A stretch of DNA of 25,942 bases from Betaproteobacteria bacterium (GTDB taxonomy: Bacteria; Pseudomonadota; Gammaproteobacteria; Burkholderiales; Burkholderiaceae). Under the pieces are notes generated by a model. It saw only the letters and a list, made by a program, of their open reading frames with translations. It did not search any database and was not told the DNA's origin. The position numbers were made by a program, and so were the translations under genes. Positions within the stretch are counted from its first letter, which is position 1, and every line of letters starts with the position of its first letter. Positions 1-10,975 of this stretch are shown one piece after another. The stretch is from assembly GCA_009921765.1 (NCBI GenBank), contig RFXC01000033.1, positions 1 to 25,942 on the forward strand. The letters are read 5' to 3'.

Positions 1-19
1 AGATGTGTATAAGAGACAG
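1..19 (+). other. Nextera transposon mosaic-end adapter (contamination)
   Basis: The first 19 bases, AGATGTGTATAAGAGACAG, are identical to the Tn5 mosaic end used in Illumina Nextera libraries. This is library sequence left on the contig end, not genomic DNA. The genomic sequence starts at about base 20, just before the parB ribosome binding site. Confidence 0.97.
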
Positions 20-33
20 CCGGAGCACTGACC

Positions 34-936
34 ATGAGCAAACCGAAGAGCAAGGGCCTGGGCCGCGGGCTGGATGCGCTCCTCGGCGCTGACGCGCCAC
101 CCCTTCCGGCCGCAGACCCGATGGCCCCCACCGCCCTGCCCCTGGGGCAGTTGCAGCCCGGCCGTTATCAGCCGCGCACCCGGATGGACGAAACCGCGCT
201 CCAGGAACTTGCCGAGTCGATCCGGCAGCACGGGCTGATGCAGCCCATCGTGGTCCGGCCGATTGCCGCGAGCCGCTGGGAGATCATCGCAGGTGAGCGA
301 CGCTTCCGCGCCGCGAGACTGGCGGGCCTTGCCGAGGTGCCGGTGGTTGTCCGGGAGGTTGCCGACGAGCAGGCGCTTGCGCTTGCGCTCATCGAGAACA
401 TTCAGCGTGAAGACCTCAATCCGCTCGAAGAGGCGCAGGCCATTCGCCGGCTGATTGCAGAGTTCGGCTACACCCATGAGCAGGCGGCCGAGGCCATCGG
501 TCGCTCGCGCAGCGCCACCTCCAACCTGCTGCGGCTGCTTGCGCTTTCGGAGCCCGTCCAGACTATGCTGCTCGCGGGCGACATCGAGATGGGCCATGCC
601 CGCGCGCTGCTTGCGCTGCCCGCGGCACGCCAGACCATGGCGGCAAGCGAAATCCACGCGCGTCGACTGTCGGTGCGCGAAGCCGAGCGGCTGGCGGCCC
701 GCCATGTGGCCGAGCTCGCCTCGACCGCCCCGGGTGCACCCGCGAAGCGCGCGCGCGGCGGCACCGACCGTGACCTGGAACGGCTTCAGGAGCGGCTTGC
801 CGACCTCCTTGGCACGCGGGTTGAATTGCGACAACGCGCACGCGGCGCAGGCGTTCTGTCGTTGCATTTCGCCGACGCGGAGCACTTTGAGGCGCTCCTC
901 GGGCGGCTTGAGCTCGCCTCGGCGCTGGAAGGCTGA
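34..936 (+). CDS. parB: ParB chromosome-partitioning protein (CTP-dependent clamp)
   Basis: This 300-residue protein has the full layout of chromosomal ParB/Spo0J. The N-terminal ParA-stimulating motif KGLGRGLDALL is at residues 7-17. The CTP-binding boxes are GERRFRA at 87-93 and ENIQREDLNP at 121-130. A parS-reading helix-turn-helix spans about 145-172, and a C-terminal dimerisation region follows. ParB loads at parS sites as a CTP-gated DNA clamp and works with ParA to segregate replication origins. The start is supported by GGAG at 22-25, 8 bases upstream. parA would normally lie directly upstream and is cut off by the contig end. No canonical parS palindrome was seen in the window. Length is normal and no damage is visible. 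Confidence 0.96.
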   Translation: MSKPKSKGLGRGLDALLGADAPPLPAADPMAPTALPLGQLQPGRYQPRTRMDETALQELAESIRQHGLMQPIVVRPIAASRWEIIAGERRFRAARLAGLAEVPVVVREVADEQALALALIENIQREDLNPLEEAQAIRRLIAEFGYTHEQAAEAIGRSRSATSNLLRLLALSEPVQTMLLAGDIEMGHARALLALPAARQTMAASEIHARRLSVREAERLAARHVAELASTAPGAPAKRARGGTDRDLERLQERLADLLGTRVELRQRARGAGVLSLHFADAEHFEALLGRLELASALEG

Positions 937-971
937 GCAGAGCGGCGGCTGACCCGTACGGTCGGCGCGGG

Positions 972-1003
972 TCGGGCGCTAGGCGGATCGGGCGCTAGTC
1001 GGA
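972..1003. repeat. Two tandem copies of a 16-bp unit
   Basis: Bases 972-987 and 988-1003 are two head-to-tail 16-bp units built on TCGGGCGCTAGnCGGA, differing at one base. They lie in the short gap between the convergent parB and PDZ-protein genes, just before another 16-bp tandem array. No function is known. Confidence 0.8.
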
Positions 1004-1022
1004 CCTCGTTCGAGTTAGACCT

Positions 1023-1086
1023 GCCGCAAGCCACACCCGCCGCAAGCCACGCCCGCCGCGAGCCACGCCCGCCGCAAGCCACACCG
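1023..1086. repeat. Four tandem copies of a 16-bp unit
   Basis: Four adjacent 16-bp units, based on GCCGCAAGCCACRCCC, run from 1023 to 1086 with only one or two changes per unit. They fill much of the parB/PDZ-protein intergenic space (937-1108). They might act as a transcription boundary between convergent genes, or simply be a minisatellite. No clear intrinsic terminator was seen in this gap. Confidence 0.85.
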
Positions 1087-1108
1087 GTCGCGCCCCGTTC
1101 CCCCTGGG

Positions 1109-2221
1109 TCAGATGCCCCGTGGCTGGGTGATGAAGTCCGCGCGGTCGATCGAGCGCAGCGGCTGCTCGCGAATGTCACCCGACTTCAAAAACCGCAAGG
1201 TCACCTCGGTGCCCGCCGGGCCGCGGGAGAAAAGCTTGCGGTAGAACTCGGCCTGGTCGGCAACGCGCTCACCGGCGACCGCCAGCAGAATGTCACCGGT
1301 TGCGATGCCCGCCCGGTCGGCTGGCCCATCGCGCTGCACCCGTGTCACCATGAGGTGTCCGCGCACCATCTCCGTGTTCATCCCAAACCAGGGCTGTGCG
1401 CCCCCACTGCGCCGCCCACGCGCACGCAGGTCATCCAAAATGGGTTTGAGCAGATTGGTGGGCACATAAAGGTTGCCCGGTACGCCCGCCCGATCGCTGG
1501 CCGCGTCGTTGACCACCAGCGAGCCGATTCCGATCAGCTTGCCGTCTTCGGTGAAGAGCGCAGCGCCACTCCAGTTGTTGACCGGCGGGAAGGTGAAGAT
1601 CGGGCTGTCGAGCAGATACTCCCAGCCCGCTGCAAAGGTTTTGCGTGACAGCACCATCAGCTCGGTGAGCTCGCTCTCGCCCTGGCCCAGCGTCAACACC
1701 CGTGAGCGCTCCTTGGCGAGGTCAGAGTCGCCAAGCTCCATCGGTGCGGCGTCTAAGGGGATGGCGGTCCGAACCAGCCCAAAACCGGTCTGGTGATCGT
1801 AGCCTCCGAGGCTCGCGGGAATTCGCCGCCCGGATTGCGTCACGACGTCAACCGTCTCGCTCTCGAGCACGAGATAACCGATCGTGATGACCGTACGCGA
1901 ATCAAGCACCACCCCGGTGCCCGAGCGCGCGCGGCCAAGGGTGGCCGAGCTCGGTGCATCGCGCGGAGCCTGCGCTTCGATCCGGACCACGGCCGACATC
2001 ATCTTGGCATCGGCCGGCCCTGCCGAGCGCGGGGCGGGCGGCTGAACCGCGCGGGCCTGGACCGGTATTCCCACAACCGGGGCAAGGGCGTGGGACTCAG
2101 CCGCTACCGTCCCGACAAGCGCCACGTTCAGTAGAAGTGCAAGCGCCCAGCCAAGCAAGGCCGCGGGGCGGAACAACACCGTGCGCAGGCGAGCGCTGCG
2201 AGGGATTGACGAGGCAGTCAT
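1109..2221 (-). CDS. HtrA/Deg-like PDZ protein, probable inactive protease
   Basis: The 370-residue reading has an N-terminal hydrophobic export signal (about residues 18-41), a trypsin-fold domain (about 75-265) and a PDZ domain (about 278-350). The alignable HtrA landmarks are present, but the catalytic ones are altered. The position of LTNNHVV reads ITIGYLV (His to Tyr116). The position of QTDIAL reads QTGFGL (Asp to Gly146). GNSGGAL reads NWSGAAL, which keeps Ser218 but not the usual oxyanion context. HtrA proteins are periplasmic quality-control proteases; this one looks like a pseudoprotease that may only bind peptides. The ATG at 2221 is preferred over an upstream in-frame start at 2401, because the extra 60 residues would precede the signal peptide. 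It lies on the opposite strand between parB and the atp operon. The domain call is firm; inactivity is inferred from motifs. Confidence 0.85.
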   Translation of the reverse strand: MTASSIPRSARLRTVLFRPAALLGWALALLLNVALVGTVAAESHALAPVVGIPVQARAVQPPAPRSAGPADAKMMSAVVRIEAQAPRDAPSSATLGRARSGTGVVLDSRTVITIGYLVLESETVDVVTQSGRRIPASLGGYDHQTGFGLVRTAIPLDAAPMELGDSDLAKERSRVLTLGQGESELTELMVLSRKTFAAGWEYLLDSPIFTFPPVNNWSGAALFTEDGKLIGIGSLVVNDAASDRAGVPGNLYVPTNLLKPILDDLRARGRRSGGAQPWFGMNTEMVRGHLMVTRVQRDGPADRAGIATGDILLAVAGERVADQAEFYRKLFSRGPAGTEVTLRFLKSGDIREQPLRSIDRADFITQPRGI

Positions 2222-2323
2222 GGGGAGGGCCTTGAGAAGTTTTTTGGAGTGCCATGATTGTCCGTCGGACGCCCAAACCGCGCAGCAAAATCCGCGCTCC
2301 CCGGATGTTGCGTCGCAGCAGAT

Positions 2324-2352
2324 TTGACCGGAATCATTCAACCCAATAAAAT
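2324..2352 (+). promoter_or_regulatory. Probable sigma70 promoter of the atp operon
   Basis: TTGACC (2324-2329) and TAAAAT (2347-2352) are separated by 17 bases, each matching the sigma70 consensus at five of six positions. They lie in the divergent gap between the PDZ-protein gene and atpI. Transcription would start at about 2359-2360, almost at the first possible atpI start codon, so a slightly later start or a near-leaderless message is implied. Confidence 0.6.
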
Positions 2353-2361
2353 CCACAGGCT

Positions 2362-2856
2362 TTGTCCGTAGCGAATGGATTGAGAGCCCTCGAAGAGGCA
2401 AGACGTTCGCTGCGAGTTGGAGGGTTTGCGAAATCGGCCACGGGTTGTTGGGTCATCGTCGCAAGCCTGCTTACCGGAGATGCAGGCCAAACAGGTCCGA
2501 TGATGAGCGTCATGTTCGCCGCCGTCGGTTTGCAGGCCGCAGTAGTGCTCGGTCTATCGATCGCTGCGCTCGGGGTATCCGGCGGAACAGCGTCCTGGCA
2601 TCTGGTGCTGGGTGGGCTGGCTGCCATTGTGCCCAACGGGTTGTTTGCGCTCAGACTGGCATTGCATCGGGGTCGCAGCCCTGAGTCGTATCCGACGGTG
2701 TTCTTCCTCGGGGAGTTCGCCAAGATCGGATTGACCGTCGGGTTGCTGGCCCTGCTGATTCGGTATGAACCCGACTTGCAGTGGCTGCCCATGCTCATCG
2801 GTCTGATTGCTGCGCTCAAGGCACCGCTCCTGATGATGGCCTGGAAGCGCGCTTGA
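2362..2856 (+). CDS. atpI: ATP synthase subunit I (AtpI-like)
   Basis: This small hydrophobic protein has about four membrane segments and sits at the head of the atp operon, where AtpI is expected. The stretch with GEFAKIGLTVGLLALL followed by a last hydrophobic helix and a basic tail is typical of ATP synthase I chain proteins. AtpI helps assemble the c-ring and is dispensable in many bacteria. The start is uncertain: the frame opens with TTG at 2362, only about 2 bases from the predicted transcription start, and a second TTG at 2380 is possible. The first in-frame ATG (near 2500) would remove the first membrane segment. Confidence in the family is good, in the start low. Confidence 0.8.
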   Translation: MSVANGLRALEEARRSLRVGGFAKSATGCWVIVASLLTGDAGQTGPMMSVMFAAVGLQAAVVLGLSIAALGVSGGTASWHLVLGGLAAIVPNGLFALRLALHRGRSPESYPTVFFLGEFAKIGLTVGLLALLIRYEPDLQWLPMLIGLIAALKAPLLMMAWKRA

Positions 2857-2976
2857 AGCGCAACGCAGCGGCAGGATTCAAGCGGTACAGGATTTCAGGA
2901 CGGGCCGCCGGCAGGGCGGGTCATACAGCGGTTAGTACGGCGGGCAACACGGCGGAACAAAACGGGCAGACATGAC

Positions 2977-3971
<995 letters not shown>

Positions 3972-4023
3972 TTCGCCCCGGCATCCCGAACACGATCAAC
4001 CTCTTAGCTGAAGGGAGCCCGTC

Positions 4024-4497
4024 GTGAACATCAACGCGACGCTCATTGTTCAGATCGTGGTCTTTCTGGGCCTGTGGTGGTTCACCGCGCGCTATGTCTG
4101 GCCGCCGATCACCAAGGCGCTCGATGAGCGCAGCCAGAAGATCGCCGACGGACTGGCCGCGGCCGACAAGGCGCGAACCGAATTGGCTGCCGCTGAACGG
4201 CGGGTCGAGCAGGAACTGCAGCAGGCCCGTTCGGGCGCGGCTGAGGTTCGTGCCGGCGCCGAGAAGCAGGCGGCTGCGCTGATCGAAAAGGCGCGCGAGG
4301 AAGCCTCGGCCATCGTTTCCGCTGCCCGCAAGGCGGCTGAGGACGAAGCCGTGCTTGCAGCGCAGAAGGCTCGCGATCAGCTTCGCGATCAGGTCGCCCA
4401 ACTCGCGGTTGCCGGTGCCGAGCGCATCCTGCGGCGCGAAATCGACGCGGCCCGTCACGCTGAACTGCTCGCCAACCTGAAGAACGAGCTGCGCTAG
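4024..4497 (+). CDS. atpF: ATP synthase Fo subunit b
   Basis: The 157-residue protein has one N-terminal membrane helix (about residues 6-27) followed by a long charged Ala/Glu/Lys-rich coiled coil, the peripheral stalk that holds F1 still against the rotor. The length is typical of bacterial b subunits. Translation starts at GTG 4024, supported by AAGGGA at 4011-4016. It lies between atpE and atpH in the usual operon order. Confidence 0.96.
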   Translation: MNINATLIVQIVVFLGLWWFTARYVWPPITKALDERSQKIADGLAAADKARTELAAAERRVEQELQQARSGAAEVRAGAEKQAAALIEKAREEASAIVSAARKAAEDEAVLAAQKARDQLRDQVAQLAVAGAERILRREIDAARHAELLANLKNELR

Positions 4498-4520
4498 GCG
4501 CGGCAAGGGGAAGCGCGTCC

Positions 4521-5054
4521 ATGGCGGAAATGATCACCATCGCCCGGCCGTATGCCGAGGCTGCTTTCAAGTTTGCGCGCGACGCGCAGGCACTGCCTGC
4601 GTGGTCCGAGGCGCTCGGTCGGCTGGCTGAAGTGGCCGCCACCGAGGCGGCGCATCACTTGATCGGCCACCCTGGCATACCGGCAGCCAAAGTCGCAGCC
4701 ATCGTCTCCGAGACGGCCGGCGGTCTTGACGCTGCCCAGACCAACTTCGTGCGGCTTCTCGCCGACAACGAGCGGTTGGCTGCGCTTGCCGAGATCGCCA
4801 GTCTCTTCGAGGGACTGCGCAACGAGCACGAGGGGGTGCTCGAGGCAGCGATTTCGTCGGCGTTTCCCATCGACGCCGCCCAGGTTGAATCCATCGTGGC
4901 CACGCTCGCACAGCGCTACGGTCGCCGCATCAAGGCGAGCGTCAGCGTTGATCCGGAACTGATCGGCGGGGTGTCGGTCCGGATCGGCGACGAGGTCATC
5001 GACGCATCGGTGCGCGGCAAACTCGCCCAGATGGCGAGTGCGCTCACAGCTTGA
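4521..5054 (+). CDS. atpH: ATP synthase F1 subunit delta
   Basis: The 177-residue protein matches the OSCP/delta family in length and layout. It has an N-terminal helical bundle beginning ITIARPYAEAAFKFA, and a C-terminal part ending with the DPELIGGVSVRIGDEVIDASVRGKL-type signature, which is highly conserved in delta subunits. It connects the b-subunit stalk to the top of the alpha3beta3 head. It sits 23 bases after atpF and 17 bases before atpA. Confidence 0.96.
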   Translation: MAEMITIARPYAEAAFKFARDAQALPAWSEALGRLAEVAATEAAHHLIGHPGIPAAKVAAIVSETAGGLDAAQTNFVRLLADNERLAALAEIASLFEGLRNEHEGVLEAAISSAFPIDAAQVESIVATLAQRYGRRIKASVSVDPELIGGVSVRIGDEVIDASVRGKLAQMASALTA

Positions 5055-5071
5055 AGAATTAGGGGAAGTCC

Positions 5072-6613
5072 ATGCAACTGAATCCGGCTGAGATCAGCGA
5101 ACTGCTCAAGAGCAAGATCCAGAACCTGAATGTCGCGGCTGACACGCGCAATCAGGGGACGGTCGTGTCGGTTACCGACGGCATCTGCCGCGTCCACGGT
5201 CTGTCCGACGTGATGCAGGGCGAGATGATCGAGTTCCCGGGCAACACCTTCGGCCTTGCGCTGAACCTCGAGCGTGACTCGGTGGGTGCGGTGGTGCTGG
5301 GTAACTACGAACACATCTCCGAGGGCGACACGGTCAAGGCCACTGGCCGCATTCTCGAGGTGCCGGTCGGCCCCGAGCTGATCGGGCGGGTGGTGAATTC
5401 GCTTGGTCAGCCCATCGACGGCAAGGGCCCGGTCAACGCCAAGATGACCGACGTTATCGAGAAAGTGGCGCCTGGCGTGATCGCGCGACGCTCGGTATCG
5501 CAACCGGTGCAAACCGGTCTGAAGGCGATCGATGCCATGGTGCCGGTCGGTCGTGGTCAGCGCGAGCTCATCATCGGTGACCGCCAGACCGGCAAGACCG
5601 CGGTGGCTGTCGACACCATCATCAACCAGAAGGGCAAAGACCTGATCTGCGTTTACGTCGCGGTCGGTCAGAAGGCCTCCACCATCGCCAACGTCGTTCG
5701 CAAGCTCGAGGAAACCGGCGCGATGGATTACACCATCGTGGTGGCGGCGACCGCTTCCGAGTCGGCTGCGATGCAGTTCATCGCGCCCTACTCCGGTTGC
5801 ACCATGGGCGAATATTTCCGTGACCGCGGTCAGGACGCGCTCATCATTTATGACGACCTCACCAAGCAGGCCTGGGCCTATCGCCAGGTGTCGCTGCTGC
5901 TGCGCCGCCCGCCGGGCCGCGAAGCCTATCCTGGCGACGTCTTTTACCTGCACTCGCGTCTGCTTGAGCGCGCCGCCCGCGTAAACGAGGAATACGTCGA
6001 GAAGTTCACCAACGGTGCGGTGAAGGGCAAGACCGGTTCGCTGACCGCGCTTCCCATCATCGAAACCCAGGCGGGTGACGTGTCGGCATTCGTGCCCACC
6101 AACGTCATTTCCATCACCGACGGTCAGATCTTCCTGGAAACCGATCTGTTCAACGCAGGCATCCGTCCCGCCATCAACGCCGGCATCTCGGTGTCGCGGG
6201 TGGGCGGTGCGGCGCAGACCGACATCATCAAGAAGCTGGGCGGCGGCGTGCGTCTTGCGCTCGCGCAGTATCGCGAGCTGGCCGCGTTTGCGCAGTTTGC
6301 CTCCGACCTCGACGAAGCCACCCGCAAGCAGCTTGAACGCGGCCGCCTCGTCACCGAGCTCATGAAGCAGCCCCAGTACCAGCCGCTTGCGGTCTGGGAA
6401 ATGGCGCTCACGCTGTTTGCGGTCAACAACGGTTATTTCGACGACGTCGAAGTGGCCAAGGCGCTGGCGGCCGAGAAGGCGCTTCGCGACTTTGCCCGCA
6501 GCAAATACTCGGCACTGGTTGACGAAGTCGAGCGCGACAAGAAGTTCTCGAAAGATGTCGAGGCCAAGCTCCACGAGCTGGTCAAAGACTTCAAAAAGAC
6601 CGGTTCGTACTGA
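5072..6613 (+). CDS. atpA: ATP synthase F1 subunit alpha
   Basis: At 513 residues this equals the E. coli alpha subunit in length. The P-loop GDRQTGKT is at 169-176, and the arginine finger in [10 protein letters not shown] falls at Arg376, the same number as in E. coli. The N-terminal beta-barrel region and the C-terminal helical domain are complete. Alpha carries the non-catalytic nucleotide sites and supplies the arginine finger to the catalytic beta sites. A purine-rich AGGGGAA site precedes the ATG. No anomaly is seen. Confidence 0.98.
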   Translation: MQLNPAEISELLKSKIQNLNVAADTRNQGTVVSVTDGICRVHGLSDVMQGEMIEFPGNTFGLALNLERDSVGAVVLGNYEHISEGDTVKATGRILEVPVGPELIGRVVNSLGQPIDGKGPVNAKMTDVIEKVAPGVIARRSVSQPVQTGLKAIDAMVPVGRGQRELIIGDRQTGKTAVAVDTIINQKGKDLICVYVAVGQKASTIANVVRKLEETGAMDYTIVVAATASESAAMQFIAPYSGCTMGEYFRDRGQDALIIYDDLTKQAWAYRQVSLLLRRPPGREAYPGDVFYLHSRLLERAARVNEEYVEKFTNGAVKGKTGSLTALPIIETQAGDVSAFVPTNVISITDGQIFLETDLFNAGIRPAINAGISVSRVGGAAQTDIIKKLGGGVRLALAQYRELAAFAQFASDLDEATRKQLERGRLVTELMKQPQYQPLAVWEMALTLFAVNNGYFDDVEVAKALAAEKALRDFARSKYSALVDEVERDKKFSKDVEAKLHELVKDFKKTGSY

Positions 6614-6688
6614 TCGCCGGTTCGCGTGTCGCCCATGCCATACCGAATGAGCGACGCGCTGCCAGCCAGCCTCACAGGGGAATGATCG

Positions 6689-9015
<2,327 letters not shown>

Positions 9016-9036
9016 CCCAACCAAGGACAGCGGCCC

Positions 9037-9459
9037 ATGGCCAACACGATCCAGGTTGACGTTGTCAGCGCCGAGGCTTCGATCTTCGAGGGCCAGGCCG
9101 AGTTCGTGGCATTGCCGGGTGAATCGGGCGAACTGGGCATCTATCCCCAGCATACGCCGCTGATCACCCGCATCCGCCCCGGTGCGGTTCGCATCAAGGT
9201 GGCCGGTCAGGCAGACGAGGAATTCGTTTTCGTCGCGGGCGGCATTCTCGAAGTGCAGCCCAACCGGGTCACGGTGCTGGCCGACACGGCCATTCGCGGC
9301 CAGGACCTGGACGAGGCCAAGGCCGAGGCAGCCAAGAAAGCGGCTGAAGAGGCGCTCGCCAATCGCGCCGGCGAAATCGATTACGCCAAGGCACAGGCCG
9401 AGCTGGCCTCGGCCGTGGCCGAACTCGCCGCGCTGCGCAAGTTCCGCAACAAGCGCTAG
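9037..9459 (+). CDS. atpC: ATP synthase F1 subunit epsilon
   Basis: The 140-residue protein has an N-terminal beta-sandwich ([15 protein letters not shown], then [14 protein letters not shown]) and a C-terminal helical hairpin rich in Ala, Lys and Glu, as in proteobacterial epsilon subunits. It joins gamma to the c-ring, and its helices can inhibit ATP hydrolysis. It is the last gene of the operon and is followed 23 bases later by a hairpin terminator. Confidence 0.96.
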   Translation: MANTIQVDVVSAEASIFEGQAEFVALPGESGELGIYPQHTPLITRIRPGAVRIKVAGQADEEFVFVAGGILEVQPNRVTVLADTAIRGQDLDEAKAEAAKKAAEEALANRAGEIDYAKAQAELASAVAELAALRKFRNKR

Positions 9460-9482
9460 GCTCGCGTCGCGCCAGTGCGCCG

Positions 9483-9514
9483 GGCGGGGCGGTTGAGCCC
9501 CGCCTGTCAGTTTT
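9483..9514 (+). terminator. Intrinsic terminator of the atp operon
   Basis: GGCGGGGC (9483-9490) and GCCCCGCC (9497-9504) form a perfect 8-bp stem around a six-base loop. TTTT follows at 9511-9514 after a short spacer. It stands directly after atpC, so it probably ends the atp transcript. The T-run is short and set back, so termination may be partial. Confidence 0.7.
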
Positions 9515-9552
9515 CGCCCTTCAGAGTCTGACGCCCGTCATGCTCCGCGGCG

Positions 9553-9566
9553 CCGGTCTTGACCGG
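9553..9566. repeat. Short perfect inverted repeat upstream of the epimerase gene
   Basis: CCGGTC-TT-GACCGG is a perfect 6+2+6 palindrome, 60 bases before the epimerase start codon. It could be an operator half-site pair or a small hairpin in the leader. There is no other support for either role. Confidence 0.35.
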
Positions 9567-9625
9567 ACGCGTCCCAACGCGCCCACCTTCCCCGCAGTAT
9601 CGGTTCGACCCTTCAAGGACGACCG

Positions 9626-10975
9626 ATGCCGGATACGCTTGCACCCGCCGCACCGCGGCCCCCCCTCGGGCAACACGCCTCCGATCCCAACAGCGCCACG
9701 CTGACCTTGCCGCGTGCCGCGCACGCCGCGAATCACCGTCGTGCCGAGCCGCCAGTCGATCCGCCGCGACCGTTGGTCGTATGCATCGGAACGCGGCCCG
9801 AGATCATCAAGATGGCGCCGGTCTGCCGGGAACTCCGGCAGGCCGGCCTGCCGATGCGGCTCCTTCATACCGGCCAGCATGTCGAACTGGCAGGCCCCAT
9901 CTATGACGCACTGGGGCTCGCACCGGACCAGGCGCTGCACCTCGAACGCACAGATGACGGCATTGCCTCGCTTGCAGCCGGTTTGCTGCGCGCTGTCGAT
10001 CCGGTGCTCGTGCAATGGCGGCCCGCTGCGCTCCTGGTGCATGGCGATACCAGTAGCGCAGCCATGGCCGCGCTTGCCGGCTTCTGGCGCGGCGTGCCGA
10101 TCGCGCATGTCGAGGCGGGACTGCGCTCGCATCAGCCGCGGGACCCCTTCCCCGAGGAGCTCAACCGGACGCTCATCGCGCGGGTGGCGACCTGGCACTT
10201 CGCGCCGACCCAGGCCGCAGTCGCCAACCTGCGCGCCGAGGGCATCGCGGCGCGCGCGATCTACCCGGTTGGCAACACCATCGTGGAGGCGACGCACCAG
10301 GCGCTCGAGCGGCTGGACGCAGCCGGACCACTCGCCGCGAGCCGCCCCGGGGCGAAACTCGTTCTCGTGACGGCGCATCGGCGCGAAAACTGGGGCGCGC
10401 CGATTCGCGGCTTTATCCGCGCCCTGGGCGCCGTGCTGTCCGCGCACGCCGACCTCGAGGTGGTCTGGACCCTGCACGCGAACCCCGCCCTCGCACGCGA
10501 TGTGCGCGAGGCCCATGCGGAGCTTCCGCCCGAGCCGGCCGCGCGTCTGCACCTGGTGCCGCCCCTCGACTACCTGAGAATGATTGCGCTGCTTCGCGCC
10601 GCATGGCTGGTGTTGACCGACTCGGGCGGGATTCAGGAAGAGGCGTGTGCGCTTCGCGTGCCGGTTCTGGTGCTCCGCCATTCCACCGAGCGCCCGGAGC
10701 TGATTGAAGCGGGCGCGGGTCGACTGATCGGCACCGACCCGCTTCGTGTCGCCGCCGAAATCGAGCGACTGTGGCGTGAGCCCGCGATCCATCATGCGAT
10801 GCAGGCCGCGACCAATCCGTTCGGTGACGGCGCCGCCAGCCGGCGGATCGCCTCGGTGCTCGCGCAGTGGTATGCCGGTGCCGGTCAGACCGATGCGGCG
10901 CGCGCGCGCGGACCCGCCTCGCCCCATGGCGGCCCGCCCACCGTCGCACCGGCCCGCGTGAGCCCCGCTGCATGA
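9626..10975 (+). CDS. wecB: UDP-N-acetylglucosamine 2-epimerase (WecB family)
   Basis: WecB-type enzymes interconvert UDP-GlcNAc and UDP-ManNAc in the cytoplasm. The family signatures are all present: GTRPEIIKMAP at 55-65, HGDTSS at 139-144, HVEAGLRS at 161-168, HRREN at 251-255 (with the catalytic His) and TDSGGIQEEA at 331-340. At 449 residues it is longer than the usual 370-380, because of a roughly 48-residue Ala/Pro-rich N-terminal extension and a Pro/Ala-rich C-terminal tail. The start is supported by AAGGA at 9615-9619. Its stop overlaps the next gene by ATGA, which suggests the epimerase supplies UDP-ManNAc to the neighbouring glycosyltransferase, as WecB does for the E. coli NfrB pathway. 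Enzyme class is sure; product use is inferred. Confidence 0.92.
   Translation: MPDTLAPAAPRPPLGQHASDPNSATLTLPRAAHAANHRRAEPPVDPPRPLVVCIGTRPEIIKMAPVCRELRQAGLPMRLLHTGQHVELAGPIYDALGLAPDQALHLERTDDGIASLAAGLLRAVDPVLVQWRPAALLVHGDTSSAAMAALAGFWRGVPIAHVEAGLRSHQPRDPFPEELNRTLIARVATWHFAPTQAAVANLRAEGIAARAIYPVGNTIVEATHQALERLDAAGPLAASRPGAKLVLVTAHRRENWGAPIRGFIRALGAVLSAHADLEVVWTLHANPALARDVREAHAELPPEPAARLHLVPPLDYLRMIALLRAAWLVLTDSGGIQEEACALRVPVLVLRHSTERPELIEAGAGRLIGTDPLRVAAEIERLWREPAIHHAMQAATNPFGDGAASRRIASVLAQWYAGAGQTDAARARGPASPHGGPPTVAPARVSPAA

Noticed and set aside
951..973. Possible terminator hairpin (GACCCG/CGGGTC) after parB
   Set aside because: Only a 6-bp stem with a loop of about 11 bases and no T-run follows.
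1023..1086. CRISPR array
   Set aside because: The 16-bp units are directly adjacent with no unique spacers, so this is a plain tandem repeat.
1..2360. parS site near parB
   Set aside because: No copy of the canonical parS palindrome TGTTNCACGTGAAACA, or a near match, was seen.
4916..6574. Long minus-strand open frame (552 codons) opposite atpA
   Set aside because: It lies exactly on the strongly conserved atpA gene. GC-rich codon use leaves the opposite frame open, and its translation resembles no family.
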